DNA of 64,000 nucleotides from Salinisphaera orenii subsp. orenii MK-B5 (GTDB lineage: Bacteria; Pseudomonadota; Gammaproteobacteria; Nevskiales; Salinisphaeraceae): positions 1-64,000 of the forward strand of contig NZ_AYKH01000005.1 of NCBI RefSeq assembly GCF_003788635.1, in the 5' to 3' direction. The translations under genes and the position numbers were made by a program. The notes below the pieces were generated by a model. It saw only the letters and a list, made by a program, of their open reading frames with translations. It was not told the origin of the DNA and ran no database searches. Positions 45,912 through 56,500 of this stretch are shown here, piece by piece. Position 1 is the first letter of the stretch. The number at the start of each line of letters is the position of its first letter.

Positions 45912-46835
45912 ATGACCACGATGGCCGATCGCGACGGCAAGATCTGGCTCGACGGCCAGCTCGTGGACTGGCGCGAGGCCAAGGTCCACGTGCTCACGCA
46001 CACGCTGCATTACGGCATGGGCGCCTTCGAGGGCGTACGCGCCTACAATACGAGCCGGGGCACGGCGATCTTCCGCCTGGCCGAGCACACGCGGCGGCTC
46101 TGTCGTTCGGCCAAGATCCTGGGCATGCCCATGCCGTATTCCGAGGACGAGCTCAACGCCGCGCAGGTCGAGGTCCTGCGCGAGAACGGGCTGGAGTCGG
46201 CCTATATCCGGCCGATGATCTTCTACGGTTCCGAAGGCATGGGGCTGCACGCCGAATCGCTGTCCAGCCACGTCATGATCGCGGCCTGGACCTGGGGCAG
46301 CTATCTCGGCGAGGACAACATGGTCAACGGCATCCGCGTGAAGACGTCGTCGTTCACCCGCCACCACGTCAACTCGGCCATGACCAAGGCCAAGGCCAAC
46401 GGCCCGTACTTCAACTCGATGCTGGCGGTGACCGAGGCCAAAAAGGCCGGCTACGACGAAGCGATGCTGCTCGACTGCGACGGCTTCGTCTCCGAGGGCA
46501 GCGGCGAGAACCTGTTCATCGTGCGCGACGGCGTGCTGATCACGCCGGATCTGACCAGCGCCCTGGACGGCATCACCCGCCGCACGATCCTGACCTATGC
46601 GCGGGAGATGGGCATCGAGTGCGTCGAGCGCCGCATCACCCGCGACGAAGTCTACATCGCCGACGAGGCGTTTCTGACCGGTACCGCCGCCGAGGTCACG
46701 CCCATGCGCGAACTCGACGACCGCACCATCGGCGAGGGCCGGCGCGGTCCGGTGACCGAAGCGCTGCAGGCGCGCTATTTCGATCAGGTCAGCGGCAAGC
46801 GCGACGATCACGCCGACTGGCTCACCTACGTCTGA
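45912..46835 (+). CDS. ilvE: Branched-chain amino acid aminotransferase
   Basis: A 307-residue fold-type IV PLP enzyme that makes leucine, isoleucine and valine from their keto acids. THTLHYGMGAFEGVRAY is at about 29-45. The PLP lysine is probably Lys161 in AMTKAKANGPYFNSM. The cofactor loop FVSEGSGENLFIVRDG and the C-terminal FLTGTAAEVTPMRELDDR complete the signature. A strong AGGAGA site precedes the ATG. It sits within the LPS gene block, 22 bp before kdkA, but is not functionally part of it. Confidence 0.94.
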   Translation: MTTMADRDGKIWLDGQLVDWREAKVHVLTHTLHYGMGAFEGVRAYNTSRGTAIFRLAEHTRRLCRSAKILGMPMPYSEDELNAAQVEVLRENGLESAYIRPMIFYGSEGMGLHAESLSSHVMIAAWTWGSYLGEDNMVNGIRVKTSSFTRHHVNSAMTKAKANGPYFNSMLAVTEAKKAGYDEAMLLDCDGFVSEGSGENLFIVRDGVLITPDLTSALDGITRRTILTYAREMGIECVERRITRDEVYIADEAFLTGTAAEVTPMRELDDRTIGEGRRGPVTEALQARYFDQVSGKRDDHADWLTYV

Positions 46836-46857
46836 GGCCCGCCGCGGTGTCCCGACC

Positions 46858-47586
46858 GTGACGCTGGCCACGGCGGTCGTTGACGGCCAGCACCTGGCCT
46901 GGGACCCGGCGCGGGTGGTCGACGCCGACGCGCGCCTGTTCGATCCCGCCTGGTGGTGCTCGCGTGGGGCGGTGCGCGGCGAGGCGGCGGGGCGCGGCGC
47001 GGCCTATTTTGTCGACGGGCTGGACGGCGCGCCCTGGGTGCTGCGCCACAATCGCCGCGGTGGGGCGCTGGCGCGCCTCAACCACGATCGCTTCCTGTGG
47101 ACGGGCGCCGCGCGTCTGCGCCCGATCGCCGAACTGCGACTGCTCGCGGCCATGCGGGCCGACGATCTGCCCGTGCCGGCGCCGGTGGCCGCCCGGGCCG
47201 TCCGGCGCGGCGGCTTCTATCGCGGCGACGTGATCACCGCGGCGCTGGTCGAGAGCCGGCCGCTGGCCGATCGGCTGGCTATGGCGCCGCTGCCGGCGAC
47301 CGAATGGCAGCGTCTGGGCGGGGTGCTGGCGCGCTTTCATCGCGCCGGCATCGATCACGCCGATCTGAACGCGCGCAACATCCTGATCGACGCCGCGGAC
47401 GCGTTTCACTTGATCGATTTCGACAAGGCGCGCCGGCGCGCGCCCGGCCGCTGGCGGCAAGCCAATCTGGCGCGGCTCAAGCGATCGCTGGACAAGTGCG
47501 CCGACGGCCTTGCCGAATTCCATTTCGCCGAAGGCGACTGGTCGGCGCTGCGGGGCGGCTATGCGTCGGTGTTCGCCGCCCGGTAG
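46858..47586 (+). CDS. kdkA: 3-deoxy-D-manno-octulosonic acid (Kdo) kinase
   Basis: A 242-residue kinase-fold enzyme that phosphorylates Kdo on the LPS inner core. The catalytic loop is HRAGIDHADLNARNILID and the metal-binding Asp is in FHLIDFDKARRRAPG. VLRHNRRGGALARLNHDRFL is typical of KdkA/WaaP relatives. GTG start at 46858. The 3' end overlaps the end of the converging lpxL gene by 28 bp. In Haemophilus and Vibrio, KdkA goes with a WaaA that adds a single Kdo. Confidence 0.9.
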   Translation: MTLATAVVDGQHLAWDPARVVDADARLFDPAWWCSRGAVRGEAAGRGAAYFVDGLDGAPWVLRHNRRGGALARLNHDRFLWTGAARLRPIAELRLLAAMRADDLPVPAPVAARAVRRGGFYRGDVITAALVESRPLADRLAMAPLPATEWQRLGGVLARFHRAGIDHADLNARNILIDAADAFHLIDFDKARRRAPGRWRQANLARLKRSLDKCADGLAEFHFAEGDWSALRGGYASVFAAR

Positions 47587-48509
47587 GGGTCGTGCCCCTT
47601 GCGCTTGAAGCGCTGGTGCAGCCAGAAGTACTGTGCCGGCGCCTCGCGGATCACCGTCTCGATGATGCGATTGATGCGCAGCGCGTCCTCGGCCTCGTCG
47701 GCGCCGGGAAAGTCGTCCAGCGGGGCCTGGATGATCAGGCGGTAGCCGCGGCCGTCGGCACGCCGCAGGGTGAAGAACGGCACCACCGTGGCTCGCGTCA
47801 TCTTGGCGAGCCGGCTGATGGCGACGTGGGTCTGGGCCGGCTGGCCGAAGAAGTCGACCAGCATGCCGTGGCGGCGGCCGGCCTTCTGGTCGGCGGCGTA
47901 CCAGACCGCATCCTTGTGCTTGAGCGCCTTGAGCAGGCCCATCATGTCGTCGTCGGGGATGCTGGCCCCGCCGATGTGGGCCTCCCGGCGCGTGCGCATG
48001 ACGTGATCGATGACCGGGTCGTGCGGCGGCTTGTACATCGCCGTCGTGCGATAGCCGAGCGCGCGCAGGTGCGGCTTGGCCATGCGCACGCCGAGCTCCA
48101 GCGATGTGAAATGCGCCGACAGCAGGATGATGCCGCGGCCGCGCATCGCCGCGGTTTCCAGATGTTCGAGCCCCTCGACCTCGGCGAGCGCGTCGATCTT
48201 GGCCTGGTCGCCCCACCAGCAGAGCCCGGTCTCGATCGCGCCCATGCCGACGGAGGCGAAATGTTCGCGCAGCAGGCGGGCGCGTTCGGCTTCGCCGAGC
48301 TCCGGGAAGCACAGCCGCAGGTTGATGGCGGCGACCTGCCGGCGCGCGCCGATGACGTGGTAGCCGAGCCGACCCAGCGCCCGGCCGATCGCCATCTGCA
48401 GGCGATAGGGCAGCTGGGTGACGAGCCAGCCGATGCCGATCACCAGCCAGCTCGGCCAGTGGCGGGGGCGCTTCAGGGCGTCGCCGTGGGTGTTGGCCGG
48501 GTCAGCCAC
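47559..48509 (-). CDS. lpxL: Lipid A biosynthesis acyltransferase (LpxL/HtrB family)
   Basis: A 316-residue inner-membrane enzyme adding a secondary acyl chain to Kdo-lipid A. The catalytic motif HX4E is in ILLSAHFTSLELGVRMAK. KDAVWYAADQKAGRR and VDFFGQPAQTHVAISRLAKM are typical. The N-terminus has a membrane helix (WPSWLVIGIGWLVTQLPY). Which acyl chain it uses cannot be read. Its gene faces kdkA, and their ends overlap. It is divergent from hldE. Confidence 0.92.
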   Translation of the reverse strand: MADPANTHGDALKRPRHWPSWLVIGIGWLVTQLPYRLQMAIGRALGRLGYHVIGARRQVAAINLRLCFPELGEAERARLLREHFASVGMGAIETGLCWWGDQAKIDALAEVEGLEHLETAAMRGRGIILLSAHFTSLELGVRMAKPHLRALGYRTTAMYKPPHDPVIDHVMRTRREAHIGGASIPDDDMMGLLKALKHKDAVWYAADQKAGRRHGMLVDFFGQPAQTHVAISRLAKMTRATVVPFFTLRRADGRGYRLIIQAPLDDFPGADEAEDALRINRIIETVIREAPAQYFWLHQRFKRKGHDPYRAANTDA

Positions 48510-48638
48510 GGTCGGCCTGCCGGCACGGCCGGGATGCGGTCATAGGCGAAAACGACAGGAAAAACACGGCCGGCTGCGCTACACAGCATCCGGCAGGCTT
48601 TGTATGATGCGCGAATTGTCCGGCCGGCGAAAGCGCGC

Positions 48639-50087
48639 ATGCTGACCATCCCCCCGTTCGATCAGGCCCGCGTGCTCGTGGTGGGCGACGTGATGCTGGA
48701 TCGCTACTGGTACGGGGACACCGGCCGTATTTCGCCGGAAGCGCCGGTGCCAGTGGTGCGCATCGGCGACGAGGAGCGTCGTCTGGGCGGCGCGGCCAAC
48801 GTGGCGCTCAACCTGGCGCGCGTTGGCGCGGTCACGCGGCTCATCGGCGTGATTGGCGACGACGAACCGGGAGCCGCGGTGCGCGGTCTGCTCGCGGGCG
48901 CCGGCGTCGAGCCGCTGCTGCTCGAAAGTGGCTCGCATCCCACGGTCTCCAAGCTGCGCGTGATGAGCCGAAGTCAGCAGCTGATCCGGCTGGACTTCGA
49001 GAAATCCTTCGCGCTCGACGGCGCCTTCGAGCGCGACGCGCTCATGCAGCGCTACGAGCAGGCCCTGGCGGGCACCGATGTGGTCGTGTGCTCGGACTAT
49101 GGCAAGGGCACGCTCGCCGATGTGCAGGCGCTGATCGCCGCGGCCCGGCGCCGGGGCATCCCCGTGCTGGTCGATCCCAAGGGACGGGATTGGCAGCGCT
49201 ATGCCGGCGCGAGCCTGATCACGCCGAATCTGACCGAATTCGAGGCGGTCGCGGGCGCGGCCGGCGACGACGACGACGCCCTGGTCGAACGCGCCGAGCG
49301 CCTGCGCGTCGATCTCGCCGTCGACGGGCTGCTGGTCACGCGCAGCGAAAAGGGCATGAGCCTGTTCTCGGCCGCGGGGCATCTGCATCTGCCCGCCCAG
49401 GCCCGGGAAGTGTTCGACGTCACCGGTGCCGGCGATACCGTCATCGCGCTTCTGGCCGCCGGCATCGGCGCCGGCCTCGAGGTGGGCGACGCCGCAGCCA
49501 TCGCGAACCTGGGCGCCGGCATCGTCGTGGCCAAGCTGGGCACCGCCACCGCGTCGATCGCCGAGCTCGAGCGCGCCGCCCACGCCATGCAGGGCGGTGC
49601 CGTCGGTCTCGTGGACGAGGACAGCCTGGTCGCGCTGCTCGCGGACGCCCGCGCCCACGGCCAGCGCGTGGTCATGACCAACGGCTGCTTCGATCTGCTG
49701 CATCCCGGCCATATCGCCTATCTCGAGGCGGCGCGGGCGCTCGGCGACTGTCTGGTGGTGGCGGTCAACGACGACGCCTCGGTGCGCCGTCTGAAGGGGC
49801 CGGCCCGGCCGCTCAACGATCTCGGCCACCGCATGCAGGTGCTGCGGGGGCTGGCGGCGGTGGACTGGGTCGTGCCGTTCTCCGAGGACACGCCCGAGCG
49901 CCTCATCTGTCGTCTCGAGCCGGACGTTCTGGTCAAGGGCGGGGACTACAGGCCCGACGAGGTCGCCGGCGGCGAGTGCGTGCGGGCGGCCGGCGGCGAG
50001 GTCCGAATACTGGATTTCGTCGAGGGCTACTCCACCACCGCCATCATCGAGCGCATGAACGCGAGCGGCCCGGCCGAGGCGGACTGA
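48639..50087 (+). CDS. hldE: Bifunctional heptose 7-phosphate kinase / heptose 1-phosphate adenylyltransferase
   Basis: A 482-residue fusion. The N-terminal ribokinase-type domain has VLVVGDVMLDRYWYGDTGRI and the ATP/anion hole DVTGAGDTVIALLAAGI near 262. The C-terminal nucleotidyltransferase has MTNGCFDLLHPGHIAYLEAA near 347. Both domains are complete. It makes ADP-D-glycero-heptose for hldD. ATG at 48639; a TATGAT -10-like hexamer is at 48603. Its stop is 1 base before the waaA start, so hldE-waaA is an operon. Confidence 0.96.
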   Translation: MLTIPPFDQARVLVVGDVMLDRYWYGDTGRISPEAPVPVVRIGDEERRLGGAANVALNLARVGAVTRLIGVIGDDEPGAAVRGLLAGAGVEPLLLESGSHPTVSKLRVMSRSQQLIRLDFEKSFALDGAFERDALMQRYEQALAGTDVVVCSDYGKGTLADVQALIAAARRRGIPVLVDPKGRDWQRYAGASLITPNLTEFEAVAGAAGDDDDALVERAERLRVDLAVDGLLVTRSEKGMSLFSAAGHLHLPAQAREVFDVTGAGDTVIALLAAGIGAGLEVGDAAAIANLGAGIVVAKLGTATASIAELERAAHAMQGGAVGLVDEDSLVALLADARAHGQRVVMTNGCFDLLHPGHIAYLEAARALGDCLVVAVNDDASVRRLKGPARPLNDLGHRMQVLRGLAAVDWVVPFSEDTPERLICRLEPDVLVKGGDYRPDEVAGGECVRAAGGEVRILDFVEGYSTTAIIERMNASGPAEAD

Positions 50088-50088
50088 C

Positions 50089-51381
50089 GTGCTCGCCCGC
50101 GCGGTCTATCGGCTGGCGACGGCGATCGCGCTGCCGCTGGCATTCGTCTATTTCCACTGGCGCGGTCGGCGGGAGCCGGGTTATCGCGCGCACTGGGGCG
50201 AGCGGCTCGGCCGGGGCGCGCCGCTCGCCGGCGGGCCGATCTGGGTGCACGCCGCCTCCGTGGGCGAGGTCGTGCTCATCGCGCCGCTGGTCGACGCCCT
50301 GCGCGCGCAGTGGCCGGATCGGGCGGTGTTGCTCACGACCGTGACCCCCACCGGCCGCGAACGCGCGCGGGGGCGCTTCGGCGATACGGTGCGCGTGCGC
50401 TACCTGCCGCTGGATACGGTCGGGGCGACCCGGCGTTTCATGCGTATCGTACGCCCCGCGTTCGGCGTCGTCGCCGAAACCGAACTCTGGCCGCATCTGA
50501 TCGCCGCCGCCGAGCGCGCCGATGTGCCGATGATGATCGTCAACGCGAGCGTGTCGACGCGCTCCGCGACGCGCTATCGGTCGCCGCCGATCGCCGGACT
50601 CGTCGGCGCCACGCTGCGTCGGCTGGCCGGCATCGGCGCGATCAGCGAAACCCACGCCGAGCGTTTTCGTGCGCTTGGCGCCCGCAGCGAGACGGTGACC
50701 GTCACCGGCAACCTCAAGTTCGATGTGCCGGATCTGTCGGCGCGTCTGGCCGAGGGGCCGGCGCTTCGCCGCCGCTGGCAGGCCGAAGGGCGCCCGATTC
50801 TGGTCGCCGCGAGTACCCACGAGGGCGAGGAGGCGATCGTGCTCGAGGCGTTCGAGCGCCTGCGCCGGCAGCACCCGCAGGCGTTGCTGGTACTCGCGCC
50901 GCGCCACCCCCAGCGCTTCGACGGGGTCGCCGAACTGCTGGCGGCGCGCTCGTGGCGCTATGTGCGTCGCAGCGGCGGTGCGGCGGTGGCCGCGGACACG
51001 GACGTCGTGCTCGCGGACACGCTCGGCGAGGTGCCGGATTTCTACGCCGCGGCCGACGCCGCCTTCGTCGGCGGCAGTCTGGTGGCCGGCATCGGCGGCC
51101 ATAACGTGCTCGAGCCGGCCGCGCTCGGCCGTCCGATCTGTGTGGGGCCGCATATCGAGGACTGGCGCGATATCGTCGACGCGCTGGCCGAGACCGGCGC
51201 GCTGCAGGTCGTGTCCGGCCCCGAGGCGCTGGCCGCGGTGCTCGCCGACTGGTTCGATGCGTCCGATGCGGGCCGCGACGCCGGTGCCGCCGGCGCGCGG
51301 CTCGTCGCCGCGCAGGGCGGCGCGCTGGCCGATACGGCCGCCTTCATTCGCCAGCGCGTGGGCCAGGACGACGGTATCTGA
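50089..51381 (+). CDS. waaA: Kdo transferase
   Basis: A 430-residue membrane-associated GT-B enzyme transferring Kdo from CMP-Kdo to lipid A precursor. An N-terminal membrane helix is followed by HWGERLGRG (Glu38 is the probable base), WVHAASVGEVVLIAPLVDAL and VVAETELWPHLIAAAERADV. The donor site is in VGGSLVAGIGGHNVLEPAAL. GTG start 1 base after hldE. The presence of kdkA suggests it may add one Kdo rather than two. Confidence 0.94.
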   Translation: MLARAVYRLATAIALPLAFVYFHWRGRREPGYRAHWGERLGRGAPLAGGPIWVHAASVGEVVLIAPLVDALRAQWPDRAVLLTTVTPTGRERARGRFGDTVRVRYLPLDTVGATRRFMRIVRPAFGVVAETELWPHLIAAAERADVPMMIVNASVSTRSATRYRSPPIAGLVGATLRRLAGIGAISETHAERFRALGARSETVTVTGNLKFDVPDLSARLAEGPALRRRWQAEGRPILVAASTHEGEEAIVLEAFERLRRQHPQALLVLAPRHPQRFDGVAELLAARSWRYVRRSGGAAVAADTDVVLADTLGEVPDFYAAADAAFVGGSLVAGIGGHNVLEPAALGRPICVGPHIEDWRDIVDALAETGALQVVSGPEALAAVLADWFDASDAGRDAGAAGARLVAAQGGALADTAAFIRQRVGQDDGI

Positions 51382-51806
51382 CCGCGCCGGCCACCGCCGC
51401 CGGTATCCGAACGATGCAACCGCGACGCGCCTCGCCGAACCGAGCCGTGACGCGTCGACTGTCAGGCGATGTCGCAAGGTGCGACCGCTCGGCCGGGCGG
51501 GGCGGCACGTCTCGATGCGCGCGCACGGGATCGGCGCATGTGCCATGAATCCATCGTCGATGACGCCCGTTCGGCCCGGGTCGCGTCGGTTCCGGCCCGC
51601 CTCGAATGTGCCGGATCGATCGATTCCGAGCCTGGATGGAAGCCCGTGGCAATGCGAATGCACGCCCTCGCGGTCCGCTTCGTGGTCGACGCCGAAGCCC
51701 CGGCTCGGGTCGGGGCGGCGGTGCGCGGCGGTCGTCGGCACCTTCACACCCGTGACCAACTGTGTAACTGTTCAAAAGACATTATTCAGTCGCTCAAGGG
51801 GGAATC
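51382..51806. other. Intergenic region upstream of putP
   Basis: No gene is supported. The last 60 bases are AT-richer (CTGTTCAAAAGACATTATTC at 51768-51787) and lead into the ribosome-binding site AAGGGGGAATC of putP. The proline transporter promoter is probably there. Confidence 0.4.
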
Positions 51807-53306
51807 ATGGCAATCGGCATCTGGATCAGTCTGATCTGCTATTTCGCGCTGATGCTCGGCATCGGCTTCTATGCCTGGCGCAAGTCCACGTCCTCGTCGG
51901 AGGAATACATACTCGGGGGGCGCAATCTGAGCCCGTCCGTGGCGGCGCTGTCCGCGGGCGCCTCGGACATGAGCGGCTGGCTGCTGCTGGGTCTGCCCGG
52001 CGCCCTCTACGCGTCGGGCTTGGTCGAGGCCTGGATCGGCATCGGATTGTTCGTCGGCGCGTTCGCCAACTGGATCATCGTGGCGCCGCGCCTGCGGGAA
52101 CAGACCCAGCGCTACGACAACAGCCTGACGATCCCGCAGTTTCTCTCCAACCGCTTTCCTAGCCGCGCGATGGCGCTGCGGACGGTGTCGGCGGTCATCA
52201 TCGTCGTCTTCTTCGCGGTCTACACCGCCTCGGGGCTGGTCGCGGGGGGCAAGCTGTTCACGAGCGCCTTCGGGGGCGTCATCGATACCGACATCATGAG
52301 CGACTACGCCGTCGGTATCTGGCTGACGCTGGGCATCGTGCTCACCTACACGGTCGTCGGCGGCTTCCTGGCGGTGAGCCTGACCGACTTCTGTCAGGGC
52401 TGCATCATGATGGTGGCGCTGGTCCTGATGCCCGTGGTGGTTCTTTTCGGCAGCGGGGGCGGCGGTTTCGACCAAGCCTCCCAGACGCTGGCCGGCGTCG
52501 ATCCGAATTTCCTCTCCTGGACGGAAGGATTGTCGATCATCGGCTTTCTTTCCGCGGTGACCTGGGGGCTGGGTTATTTCGGTCAGCCGCACATCATCGT
52601 CCGCTTCATGGCGATCCGCTCCATCTCGGAGGTGCCCAAGGCACGCAATATCGGCATGACGTGGATGGCGGTATCGCTGATCGGCGCGGTCGCCCTCGGC
52701 GTGTTCGGCCGGGCCTATGTCGAGCGCAACGGTGTGCAGGTCGAGGACGCCGAGACCATTTTCATCGTGCTCGCGGACCTGTTGTTCCATCCGTTGATCA
52801 CGGGCTTTCTCTACGCCGCGCTGCTCGCGGCCGTGATGAGCACGATCTCCAGCCAGCTGCTGGTGGCCTCATCCTCGTTGACGGAGGATTTCTATCGGCT
52901 GTTTCTGCGCCGGAACGCCAGTGAGGGTGAAACGGTGCTCATCGGTCGCCTGAGCGTGCTGCTCGTCGGCCTGGCGGCCGTGTTCATTGCCAGCAATCCC
53001 GATTCCCAGGTCCTCGGGTTGGTCAGCAACGCCTGGGCCGGCTTCGGCGCGGCCTTCGGACCGCTCATCATCCTGTCGCTGACCTGGCCGCGCATGTCGG
53101 GTAGCGGCGCGGTCGCGGGGCTGGTTGCCGGCGCGCTGACCGTGATCGTCTGGATACAGCTCGGCTGGAACAGTTCGTTCTTCGGCTGGGACGGCATCTA
53201 CGAGATCATTCCGGGCTTCATCGTCGCCTGGATCGCGATCTATGCCGTCAGCCTGGCGACCGAGTCGAGCGGCGAATTCCGCCCGCTCGAGGCGGACCGA
53301 GCCTAG
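51807..53306 (+). CDS. putP: Sodium/proline symporter
   Basis: A 499-residue SSS-family transporter with about 13 membrane helices. RNLSPSVAALSAGASDMSGW near 45 and the Na+/proline region LLLGLPGALYASGLVEAWIG follow the PutP pattern. GYFGQPHIIVRFMAIRS and AVMSTISSQLLVASSSLTED are also diagnostic. A GGGGGAA site precedes the ATG. It converges on putA, so uptake and catabolism genes are neighbours but separately transcribed. Confidence 0.95.
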   Translation: MAIGIWISLICYFALMLGIGFYAWRKSTSSSEEYILGGRNLSPSVAALSAGASDMSGWLLLGLPGALYASGLVEAWIGIGLFVGAFANWIIVAPRLREQTQRYDNSLTIPQFLSNRFPSRAMALRTVSAVIIVVFFAVYTASGLVAGGKLFTSAFGGVIDTDIMSDYAVGIWLTLGIVLTYTVVGGFLAVSLTDFCQGCIMMVALVLMPVVVLFGSGGGGFDQASQTLAGVDPNFLSWTEGLSIIGFLSAVTWGLGYFGQPHIIVRFMAIRSISEVPKARNIGMTWMAVSLIGAVALGVFGRAYVERNGVQVEDAETIFIVLADLLFHPLITGFLYAALLAAVMSTISSQLLVASSSLTEDFYRLFLRRNASEGETVLIGRLSVLLVGLAAVFIASNPDSQVLGLVSNAWAGFGAAFGPLIILSLTWPRMSGSGAVAGLVAGALTVIVWIQLGWNSSFFGWDGIYEIIPGFIVAWIAIYAVSLATESSGEFRPLEADRA

Positions 53307-53328
53307 CGCGACACGCCTATAGGACTAT

Positions 53329-53355
53329 CCGTCACGGCGCGAAAGGCCGTGGCGG
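53329..53355. terminator. Hairpin after putP, possible bidirectional terminator
   Basis: CCGTCACGGC and GCCGTGGCGG form a 10-bp stem with one wobble pair and a GCGAAAG loop. It lies about 22 bp after the putP stop, between converging genes. No T-run follows. A second CACGGCC...GGCCGTG pair lies nearer putA. Confidence 0.5.
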
Positions 53356-53561
53356 ATGGTACCTCGCGCACGACCCGCCGCTGCCCAACCAGCGAAGCGC
53401 GTACGCGCGGTGCCTTCGGGCTACGGGGATGGGGTCCGCCCGACTCACGCCGGGCATCGTGCTGGACCGGGGTGGCGTTACATCCACTCAGGCGCACGAA
53501 GTCACGGCCCCGAATCACTCATCCGAGGCCGTGATGCGTGCCGGTTAAATGCCGGGCACGC

Positions 53562-56500
53562 TCAACGGGCGTAACGCTGGGGCTCGGGCGTGATCAGCGT
53601 GTTGTCGGCCGGCTCGTCCTCCTCCAGCGACATCAGCGACGCGTTGCCGCCGGCGGCCGTCGTATCCCGGCTGACGGCGCGTTCCGTGGCGAAGCGGTGC
53701 AGATAATGCGGGCCGCCGGCCTTGGGGCCGGTCCCGGACAGGCCTTCGCCGCCGAACGGATGCACGCCGACCACGGCGCCGATCATGTTGCGGTTGACAT
53801 AGGCGTTGCCGACCTTGATGCGCCGCAACACTCGCTCGACCGTGGTGTCGATGCGGCTGTGGATGCCGAAGGTCAGGCCGTAGCCGAGGCCGTTGATGGC
53901 GTCGACGACCTCGTCGATCTCGTCGGCCTCGAAGCGTACGACGTGCACGATGGGGCCGAACTGCTCGTCGCCGAGTTCGTCCACGTTCTTCAGCCCGAAG
54001 GCGCGCGGGGCGACGAAGGTGCCGCGGCGCGTGTCCTCGCCGAGCCGGCAGGTGTAGATCGATTCGTAGGTCTTGCCGGCCTTGTCGGCATAGTCGATCA
54101 GCGCGTCGCGCGCCTCGGCGTCGATCACCGGGGTGACGTCGGTCGACAGCCGCCACGGATCGCCGACCGATAGTTCGGCCATGGCGCCCGAGAGCATCGT
54201 GAGCAGCGTGTCGGCGATGTCGTTCTGCACATACAGCACCCGCAGCGCCGAACAGCGCTGGCCCGCGCTCTGAAAGCCAGACTTGATGACGTCCGCGACC
54301 ACCTGCTCGATCAGTGCCGATGAATCCACGATCATGGCGTTCTGGCCGCCGGTCTCGGCGATCAGCGGGATCAGCGGGCCGTCGCGCTCGGCCAGTGACT
54401 TGTTGATGGCCTTGGCCGTGGCCAGCGAGCCGGTGAAGGCCACCCCGGCCACGCGGAGATCGGTGACCAGCTTGGCGCCGACGCTCGGGCCGTCGCCGGG
54501 CAGCAGATGCAGGACGTCGCCCGGGATGCCGGCTTCGTGCATGAGCGCGACCGCGCGGGCGCCGATCAGGCAGGTCTGCTCCGCCGGCTTGGCGATCACG
54601 GCGTTGCCGGCGGCCAGGGCGGCCGCGACCTGGCCGGTGAAGATCGCCAGCGGAAAGTTCCAGGGGCTGATGCAGACGAACACGCCGCGGCCGTCCAGGC
54701 GGTAGGTGTTGCGTTCGCCGGTCGGCCCCGGCAGCGGCATTTCGCCGGAGAACTCGTCCTCGACCTGACAGGCGTAGTAGCGGCAGAAATCGACCGCCTC
54801 GCGCACTTCCGCCACGCCGTCCGGAATATGCTTGCCGGCCTCGCGCGCGCACAGCGCGATCAACTCGGGCATATGGGTTTCCAGCAGGTCGGCGTAGCGA
54901 CGCAGACAGGCCGCGCGCTCGGTTCCCGGGGTCGCATCCCAGCGGTCGGCGGCGGCCGCGGCCGAAGCGAGCGCGGCCTCGATGTCGTCGGCCCCGGCCC
55001 AGACCACGTCGCCCACGACGTGTTCGGTGTCGGCCGGCGAGTGGACCGGCTGGGCGCGATCGTCGGATCCGGTCTTGCCGCCGTCGGACGGGCCGCGTAG
55101 ACGGCCGCCGATAACCGGGCCAGCATGCCAGACGCGGGCATCGGCTTCGCGCATGCCCCGGGCCAGTGCGTCCAGCGCACGGACGTCGGTGAGGTCGATG
55201 CCGCGCGCATTCGGCCGGCGCTCGCCGTAGAGATCGCGGGGCAGGGGAATGCGCGGGTGGCGGGCCTCGGTCTGCTGGCGGGCGGCGGTCACCGGATCGG
55301 CGACGATGTCCTCGACCGGTTCGTTCTCGTCGACCACGCGGTTGACGAAGGAGCTGTTGGCGCCGTTTTCCAGCAGCCGTCGGACGAGATAGGCCAGCAG
55401 ATCCTCGTGCGCGCCCACCGGGGCGTAGATGCGACAGGGCGCACGTCGGTCGCCCTTCTCCACGATCTGCTCGTAGAGGGCTTCGCCCATGCCGTGCAGG
55501 CGCTGGAATTCGTAGTCGGTACGCTCGCCCACGGCATGACGGATGTAGGCCAGGGTATGGGCGTTGTGGGTCGCGAACTGGCCGTAGAAAACATCGTCGT
55601 GCGCCAGGATGCGGTTCGCGCAGGCCAGGAACGACACGTCGGTGTTGGTCTTGCGGGTGAACACCGGATAGTCGTCGAGCCCGGCCTCCTGCGCGGTCTT
55701 GATCTCGGTGTCCCAGTAGGCGCCCTTGACCAGCCGGATCATGATGCGGCGCTGGTGACGGCGGCCAAGGTCCGCGAGCCAGTCGATGACGTCGAGGGCG
55801 CGCTTCTGGTAGGCCTGCAGCGCCAGCCCGAGGCCCTGCCAGTCGGCCAGATCGTCCTCCTGCGACACGCAGGCGAACAGTTCCAGCGACAGGTCGAGGC
55901 GGGCGGCCTCCTCGGCGTCGATGGTCAGATTGATGTTCTTATCGGCGGCCAGGCGCGCGAGTTTGAGCAGCCGCGGCAGCAGCTCCCGGTGCACGCGCTC
56001 GCGATGGGCGAGTTCGTAACGGGCGAGCAGCGCCGAGAGCTTGACCGACACGCCCGGCGATTTCTCCGGGCCGAGCTCGCGGCTGGCGCCGCCGCAAGCC
56101 TCGATGGCGCGATGATAGTCGTCGTAGTAGCGCTGCGCGTCGGCGTCGGTGCGCGCGGCCTCGCCGAGCATGTCGTAGGAGTAGGTATAGCCGCGCCTTT
56201 CGAGGGAACGGGCGTTGGAGATCGCTTCGTCGATCGTGCGGCCCATCACGAACTGCTTGCCCATGATGCGCATCGCCCGGCTGACGGCCTGGCGGATGAA
56301 GGGCTCGCCGCTGCGCTTGACCAGGCGCTGCAGCACACTGCGGAAATTGCGCTGCGGTGAATCCTCGTAGCGCAGGATGCGCCCGGTGAGCATCAGCCCC
56401 CAGGTGGAGGCGTTGACGAACCACGAGCGCGATTCGCCCAGATGCGACTCCCAGTTGGAGCCGCCGATCTTGTCGTCGATGAGCTTGTCGACCGTGGCGT

